From contig NZ_OZ026452.1 of assembly GCF_964019515.1 (NCBI RefSeq), positions 1,178,001 through 1,242,000 of the forward strand: DNA of 64,000 nt, given 5' to 3'. Under the pieces are notes generated by a model that was not told the DNA's origin, did not search any database, and saw only the letters and a list, made by a program, of their open reading frames with translations. Position numbers and translations under genes: made by a program. Below, piece after piece: positions 59,803 to 64,000 of the stretch. Source of the DNA: Serratia symbiotica (Periphyllus acericola) (lineage in GTDB: Bacteria > Pseudomonadota > Gammaproteobacteria > Enterobacterales > Enterobacteriaceae). Each line of letters begins with the position of its first letter. Positions within the stretch are counted from its first letter, which is position 1.

Positions 59803-59923
59803 TGCCTGGCGGCGATAGCGCGGTGGCCCCACCTGAATACCATGCCGAACTCAGCAGTGAAACGCCGTAGCGCCGATGGTAGTGTGGGGCCTCCCCATGT
59901 GAGAGTAGGACACTGCCAGGCAT
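59803..59923 (+). rRNA. rrf: 5S rRNA
   Basis: 121 nt from TGCCTGGCGGCGATAGCGCG to ACTGCCAGGCAT, last gene of the plus-strand operon. Confidence 0.97.
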
Positions 59924-59936
59924 CAAATAAGGTAGA

Positions 59937-59970
59937 AAGCCTCATGCGTAAGCATGGGGCTTCTTGCTTT
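59937..59970 (+). terminator. rRNA operon terminator
   Basis: AAGCCTCATGC-gtaa-GCATGGGGCTT forms an 11-bp stem (two G-T pairs) followed by CTTGCTTT, 14 bp after the 5S gene. Confidence 0.75.
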
Positions 59971-60343
59971 GTGTGTTACCGAGAGTCAACGGCCTGATCC
60001 TGTGCAGGTGAAACGAAAGAGTCGGGAACACTTTAGGCGTTGCTTGACAGCGAGCTGAAGGGAAGTGAGCAGGAAAGCCCGCTGACGGGCGTTCGCCTGC
60101 GGCGATCCGCTAGGTGTGAGTTTAGAATGAGCTGTAATACTGCTGGTATCAATTAAGCCAAGTGGCCATTCGTGAGGAGGCCTCTTGATTTTTCTGCCTT
60201 GAAAAAACTGCCGATTTCTACCTGGCACCACAGCGATGAAATTTTTTCACCTTCCAACTGATTACGCGACATCCATTTTTAAAAACGCTATGCTTAGGTA
60301 TATAGATAGCTAAACATCCAAGTGGATATGTAAGAGTCAAGTA
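59971..60343. other. Region between rRNA operon and metA without a recognised gene
   Basis: No family match is visible. The last part (about 60300-60343) has tandem octamers AGATAGCT, AAACATCC that loosely resemble MetJ boxes (AGACGTCT), expected before metA, but the match is weak. Confidence 0.35.
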
Positions 60344-60517
60344 ATGCCGATTAGTGTTCATGATGAGCTATCCACGGTGAGTTTCTTGCGTAATGAGAAT
60401 GTCTTTGTAATGACATCTTCTCGGGCAAAAACACAAGAAATCAGGTCGTTGAAAGTGCTGCTCCTGAATCTGATGCCAAAGAAGATCGAGACAGAAAACC
60501 AGTTTTTACGTTTGCTC
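60344..60517 (+). pseudogene. metA: metA 5' fragment: homoserine O-succinyltransferase, truncated by IS J
   Basis: [40 protein letters not shown] and [18 protein letters not shown] match the first 58 residues of MetA, the entry enzyme of methionine synthesis. IS J then replaces the remaining 80 percent, including the catalytic Cys. metA follows the rrnE operon in E. coli, so its place after this rRNA operon is ancestral. Confidence 0.94.
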
Positions 60518-61488
60518 GGCTTTGTTGAATAAATCGGATTTGGAATAAAGAGTCCCCTGAATGGGCAGCTTTCAGGCAAGGCGTACACTTTCTGGCATAC
60601 CGGCGAGCGTCATCTTGTTTAATGCACATCGCTGTTTCGGCTATCGAACGTCGGTGGCAGCCTGTCATACTTTTCCACCGTGTGTTGTCTCCGGTAAGGC
60701 GCTGGTTCGCCACCGCTTGATTTCGCTCTGCATAGTCTGCCGACCAATAACGGGCTCCGCTGCTGGGCGGTATTAACGCCTTGAGCTTCTTGCCCCTTAA
60801 CTCATCATGACTCACTCGCGTATCCTAAGCCAGATCCGCCGAGGCGACTTTGATGTTACGGTACCTCTGACGGATGAGACCTGGGAAGGCTTCGGTATCG
60901 GTGACATTGCTCAAAGAAAGGTCAGCACAGATGACCTCATGTGTTTCTGTATCTACGGCCAAATGCAGTTTTTGCCAGATCCGCCGTTTTTCCTGACCGT
61001 ATTTTTTGCCATCCACTCACCTTCACCCAACACGTTGAGCCCGCTAAAGTCGATAATGAGGTGCGCAATTTCACCTGGCGTTGGGGTTTTAAACGGGACA
61101 TGGCCGGACTTTGCCCGCTTACTGATGCAGGTGTCGTCCGGGCAGTTCAACGGCACTTTGATCAGTGTGACAATGGAGTAGACGAAGCGCTGGAGGGCGC
61201 GAAGTGTCAGGCCGAAAATCCGTTTCAGCATCAATACGCTGGTGATTGCCATATCGGAATAATGTGGTGGGCGACCACGCAGAGAAGTTTTTGCCTCGCA
61301 GTACCAGGCGTGACGTGCCGTTTCATCCACCGAGAAAGTGAGTGAACCCCGAGTGATAAGGGCATTATTGTAAGCCTTCCAGTTGATGATGTTGAACTTT
61401 TGCTAGGCCACGGAATGTCGCTATTTTGACAGAAGGAGAGTGATCTGATCCTTGTGCCGGCCAAAAGTTCGATTTATTCAACAACGCC
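60518..61488 (-). mobile_element. IS903-like element, copy J (keeps catalytic Glu)
   Basis: Both ends are present (GGCTTTGTTGAATAAATCGG at 60518, complement to 61488), 971 bp. Unlike the other copies, the third catalytic motif reads HRRSIAETAM with Glu (60636-60638), as in IS903. The amber is at 60825-60827. A deletion of about 95 bp after ETAM removes the RVKQLFGG to AMI part, and the first Asp motif reads LIIDFSGLNVLG. It separates metA from sbp. The flanking 9-mers differ. Confidence 0.94.
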
Positions 61489-61532
61489 TCTCTGGGGTTA
61501 AATCAACCGATTATGGTTGCGCTTAATTTTCC

Positions 61533-62530
61533 TTGGAGAGCCTGTCGCTGCGCAAATGGAGTGTAGGTTTAACATCGGTGCTGTTGGCCTTCGGCACCAT
61601 GGCGCAAGAGATATAACTGCTGAACGTTTCATACGATCCAACGCGCGAGTTCTATCAAGAATATGACACCGCGTTTAGCAAATACTGGCAGCAAAAGACC
61701 GGCGATAAGGGCAGGGTGCGCCAGTCACACGTTGGCTCCGGCAAGCAGGCAACCTCAGTGATTAACGGCATTAAGGCCGATGTGGTTACACTGGCGCGGG
61801 CTTATAACGTGGACGCCATTGCCGAACGCGGGCGTATCGATAAAGAGTGGATCAAACGCCTGCTGGAAAACTCGGAACCTTATACCTCACTTCAACCATA
61901 TTGTTTTTGGTACCGAAGCAAATTCACAACTGGTCGGATTTGGTCAAACCCGGCGTCTCAGTGATTACGCCAAACCCGAAAACCTCCGGCGGTGCGCGCT
62001 GGAATTACCTGGCGGCCTGGGGCTACGCGCTGCACCACAATAACAATGATCAAGCCAAAACGCAGGATTTCGTTAAAAGCTTATATGCCAACGTTGAGAT
62101 GCTGGATCCTGGCGCACGCGGTGCTACCCATACCTTCGCTGAACACGGTATCGGTGATGTGCTGATCGCTTGGGAGAACGAAGCGCTGCTGGCGGAAAAA
62201 GAGCTGGGTAAGGACAGGTTTGAAATTATTATCCCAAGTAAATCCATTCTCGCCGAACCCTCCGTAGCGGTAGTAGAAAAAGTGGTGGACAAACGCGGCA
62301 CACGCGATGTAGCTACAAGTTACCTGAAATATCTGTATACGCCGGAGGGGCAGACCATCGGCGTAAAAAACTATTACCGCCCACGTGATGCGGCCGTAGC
62401 GGCCAAGTTTGCCGCTCGGTTCCCAAAACTGACCCTGTTCACAGTGGACGAGATCTTTGGCGGCTGAGGTGAAGCGCAAAAGGTGCACTTCGCGACCGGG
62501 GGCGTGTTTGACGAAATCAGCAAGCACTGA
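61533..62530 (+). pseudogene. sbp: sbp: periplasmic sulfate-binding protein, broken
   Basis: Sbp delivers sulfate to the CysTWA importer. The signal-peptide region reads LRKWSVGLTSVLLAFGTMAQ with no proper ATG. TAA follows after QEI (about 61613), then [20 protein letters not shown] and [20 protein letters not shown] are open. A deletion and frameshift lie near 61890. [20 protein letters not shown] through TVDEIFGG are open again, TGA replaces Trp at about 62465, and the end is TGA at 62528-62530. The gene neighbours tpiA through cdh in E. coli; cdh is absent here. Confidence 0.94.
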
Positions 62531-62597
62531 TCCCTATCCAGCAGCGATAAAGCCCCCCGGTTTACCTGGGGGCTTTATCGCTGCTGGATAGGGATCA
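62528..62597. terminator. Perfect 30-bp-arm palindrome between sbp and tpiA
   Basis: Left arm 62528-62557 (starts TGATCCCTATCCAGCAGCGA) and right arm 62568-62597 are exact inverted repeats around a 10-nt loop. The inner part, AAAGCCCCC...GGGGGCTTT, is an ordinary bidirectional terminator core; the outer part extends to the stop codons of both convergent genes (TGA of sbp at 62528, stop of tpiA at 62595-62597). Confidence 0.85.
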
Positions 62598-63362
62598 GGC
62601 TTTTTTCGCTGCTGCGGCGGCTTTGAAGATCGCAGCGAAAACATCGGCTTTCAGCGATGCACCACCAACCAGCGCACCATCGATATCCGGTTGAGCAAAC
62701 AGCTCTGCGGCATTATTATCGTTGACAGACCCCCCGTACTGAATGATCACTTCAGCAGAGGTGGCCATATCGTGCTTGGCAATATGATCGCGGATAAATT
62801 TGTGCACTGCCTGAGCCTGCGCTGGGGTGGCAGACTTGCCAGTTCCGATGGCCCACACGGGTTCATAAGCGATCACAGCACCTTTCATGGCTGGCACGCC
62901 TAGGGTTTTTAGTACGGCATCAATCTGACAAGCGCAAACTTCTTCGGTTTTACCCGCTTCGTTTTCCGCTTCGGTTTCACCAATGCACAATACCGGGATC
63001 AGACCTGCTTCCTTCAGCACGGCAAATTTCTCGGCGATCGCTTCGTCGGTTTCTTTGTGGTAGATGCGGCGCTCAGAATGACCAATGATGATGTACTGGG
63101 CACCAACGTCTTTCAGCATATTGGCGGAAATTTCCCCGGTGAAAGCACCGGACAAGTTGATGTCCACATTTTGTGCCGCCAAAGCGATACGGCTGCCCGC
63201 CAGTGCGTGTCTAGCCTGATCCAGGTACATAACCGGCGGGGCGATAGCAACGCCACAACCGTCAACACGGCTCAACGCATTGCGCAGGCCAGTGATCAGC
63301 TCACTGACCATATGGGTGCTGCCGTTGAGCTTCCAGTTACCCATAACTAATGGATGACGCAT
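62595..63362 (-). CDS. tpiA: Triosephosphate isomerase
   Basis: TpiA interconverts dihydroxyacetone phosphate and glyceraldehyde 3-phosphate in glycolysis. The start at 63362 ([18 protein letters not shown]) gives 255 aa as in E. coli; nine further upstream codons have no similarity. The active-site Lys is in GNWKLNG (about residue 13), His in IIGHSERR (about 96), and the catalytic Glu in [11 protein letters not shown] (about 168). The phosphate-binding [11 protein letters not shown] and [10 protein letters not shown] are conserved. No lesion. Its terminator is the palindrome it overlaps at the stop codon. Confidence 0.97.
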   Translation of the reverse strand: MRHPLVMGNWKLNGSTHMVSELITGLRNALSRVDGCGVAIAPPVMYLDQARHALAGSRIALAAQNVDINLSGAFTGEISANMLKDVGAQYIIIGHSERRIYHKETDEAIAEKFAVLKEAGLIPVLCIGETEAENEAGKTEEVCACQIDAVLKTLGVPAMKGAVIAYEPVWAIGTGKSATPAQAQAVHKFIRDHIAKHDMATSAEVIIQYGGSVNDNNAAELFAQPDIDGALVGGASLKADVFAAIFKAAAAAKKA

Positions 63363-63488
63363 GTTTTTTCCTCCAACAAGGGAACGCAAAATAGAAATTA
63401 CAACTGCCGAACTGGCTGTTTACCTGCGCAGCAGTATAGAGATAATTAAGCACAAAGGCTTTGCTTTTCGCCACTAAATACCCCGTTA

Positions 63489-63920
63489 TCAAGGCGTGGA
63501 TAGCGCCAACTTAACCGGTTCAACCGCGAAGGTTACCCCTTTATCGCCATTGTCCGATACCACATAGCGAATGGCACCAACCTGCTGTTGATAAAAACGC
63601 GAACCTTTGCCCTTAACTAACAAGCTGGTCACTTTACCTTGACTCTGCCCTACCGTCAGCGCCGGTTCAAACTGGCGCATCAGCGCGGCTATATAACTGA
63701 TGGCGATGGCGCGTGCCGCCTTGTCCTCACCGCTTTGTTGTAACGGTAACTAGGTGATCTGCAACGTCTTGATTTTGCCAGTACCCTTTTCCAACGCGGT
63801 GGAGGCATAGAGATTTTTATTGAGTTTGCTGGCGGCACGGGTCAACAGCGTCGAGTCGTCTTCTGCAGCGGCGATGGCACGAAACTCGCCAATCGGTAAC
63901 ATCGTGTTGACGCGGTTATA
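63489..63920 (-). pseudogene. yiiQ: yiiQ (DUF1454) C-terminal remnant
   Basis: The minus strand reads YNRVNTMLPIGEFRAIAAAE, LLTRAASKLNKNLYASTALE and GTGKIKTLQIT, then a TAG in place of Trp (about 63752), then LPLQQSGEDKAARAIAISYI, LLVKGKGSRFYQQQVGAIRY and VVSDNGDKGVTFAVEPVKLA to the stop at 63489. This follows E. coli YiiQ, the neighbour of tpiA and a predicted periplasmic protein of unknown role. The N-terminal part with the signal peptide is lost at the junction with IS K. Confidence 0.92.
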
Positions 63921-64000
63921 CTTTACCATCCACTCCCCTTCACCCAAGACGTTGAGCCCGGTAGAGTCGATAATGAGGTGCAAAATTTCACCCCGCGTTG
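63921..64000 (-). mobile_element. IS903-like internal fragment, copy K (continues past window end)
   Basis: The minus strand reads ILHLIIDSTGLNVLGEGEWM and VK, the first catalytic Asp region of the family transposase with an intact GEGEW and with Thr as in IS903 (other copies have Ser). No terminal repeat lies at the yiiQ junction, so the break is inside the element. Confidence 0.88.

Noticed and set aside
59986..60231. 81-codon minus-strand frame after the rRNA operon
   Set aside because: No recognisable similarity, irregular composition and position in the rRNA-metA spacer suggest a chance frame.

Overview
The gene content and protein similarity point to an enterobacterium of the Serratia type, and the state of the genome points to a host-restricted insect symbiont of the Serratia symbiotica kind in mid-reduction. 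About one third of the recognisable genes are broken by stops, frameshifts or truncation, copies of one IS903-like element sit at many gene-order breakpoints, and core genes remain intact. The organism name is an inference; no database search was possible.

Layout. 1-6963: IS copies A, B and C alternate with decayed mltD and yciU and with intact yafD and clsA. 6964-11460: topA and sohB, both intact on the minus strand, then the first codons of yciK. 11461-15518: IS D, intact gmhA and yafJ, a yafK remnant, an M60-peptidase remnant and IS E. 15687-24835: a mostly healthy block with rlmL, uup, (pqiA), yibN, (grxC), secB, gpsA, cysE and sodA; parentheses mark pseudogenes. 25235-34608: fdoG-fdoH-fdoI-fdhE-selA-selB, every gene broken. 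34625-37801: mdfA intact, selC (tRNA-Sec) with altered bases, and a broken integrase beside it. 37802-41841: IS fragments and a 113-bp miniature element, a gpmI tail, broken envC, intact yibQ, an unrecognised coupled ORF pair and a decayed IS256-type transposase. 41990-45323: minus-strand rRNA operon 16S-Ile-Ala-(truncated 23S)-5S-Asp-Trp. 45948-52852: purH-purD, a yjaH/cra fusion remnant, IS H and argS. 53230-61488: IS I, a complete plus-strand rRNA operon (16S-Ile-Ala-23S-5S), a truncated metA and IS J. 61533-64000: sbp pseudogene, a perfect palindrome, tpiA, and yiiQ cut by IS K.

How the parts fit. The main functional story is loss of the whole selenocysteine route. The selenoenzyme fdoG still has its in-frame TGA but is riddled with breaks. 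Its partners fdoH/fdoI, the maturation factor fdhE, the Sec synthase selA and the Sec elongation factor selB are all dead, and selC shows changes at positions that are normally fixed. Purine synthesis (purH, purD), lipid metabolism (gpsA, clsA), heptose synthesis (gmhA), serine acetylation (cysE), protein export (secB), translation (argS, rlmL), topology (topA) and glycolysis (tpiA) remain. Loss of metA and sbp points to reliance on external methionine and reduced sulfur supply.

Mobile DNA. The IS903-like copies share an identical amber codon in the transposase, and nearly all share loss of the catalytic glutamate, so they look like defective elements spread in trans or homogenised by recombination. 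Short derivatives with inverted ends, one flanked by a perfect 9-bp target duplication, show miniature elements arising. A separate family of about 150-bp inverted-end intergenic repeats (five copies) and two ERIC elements are also present.
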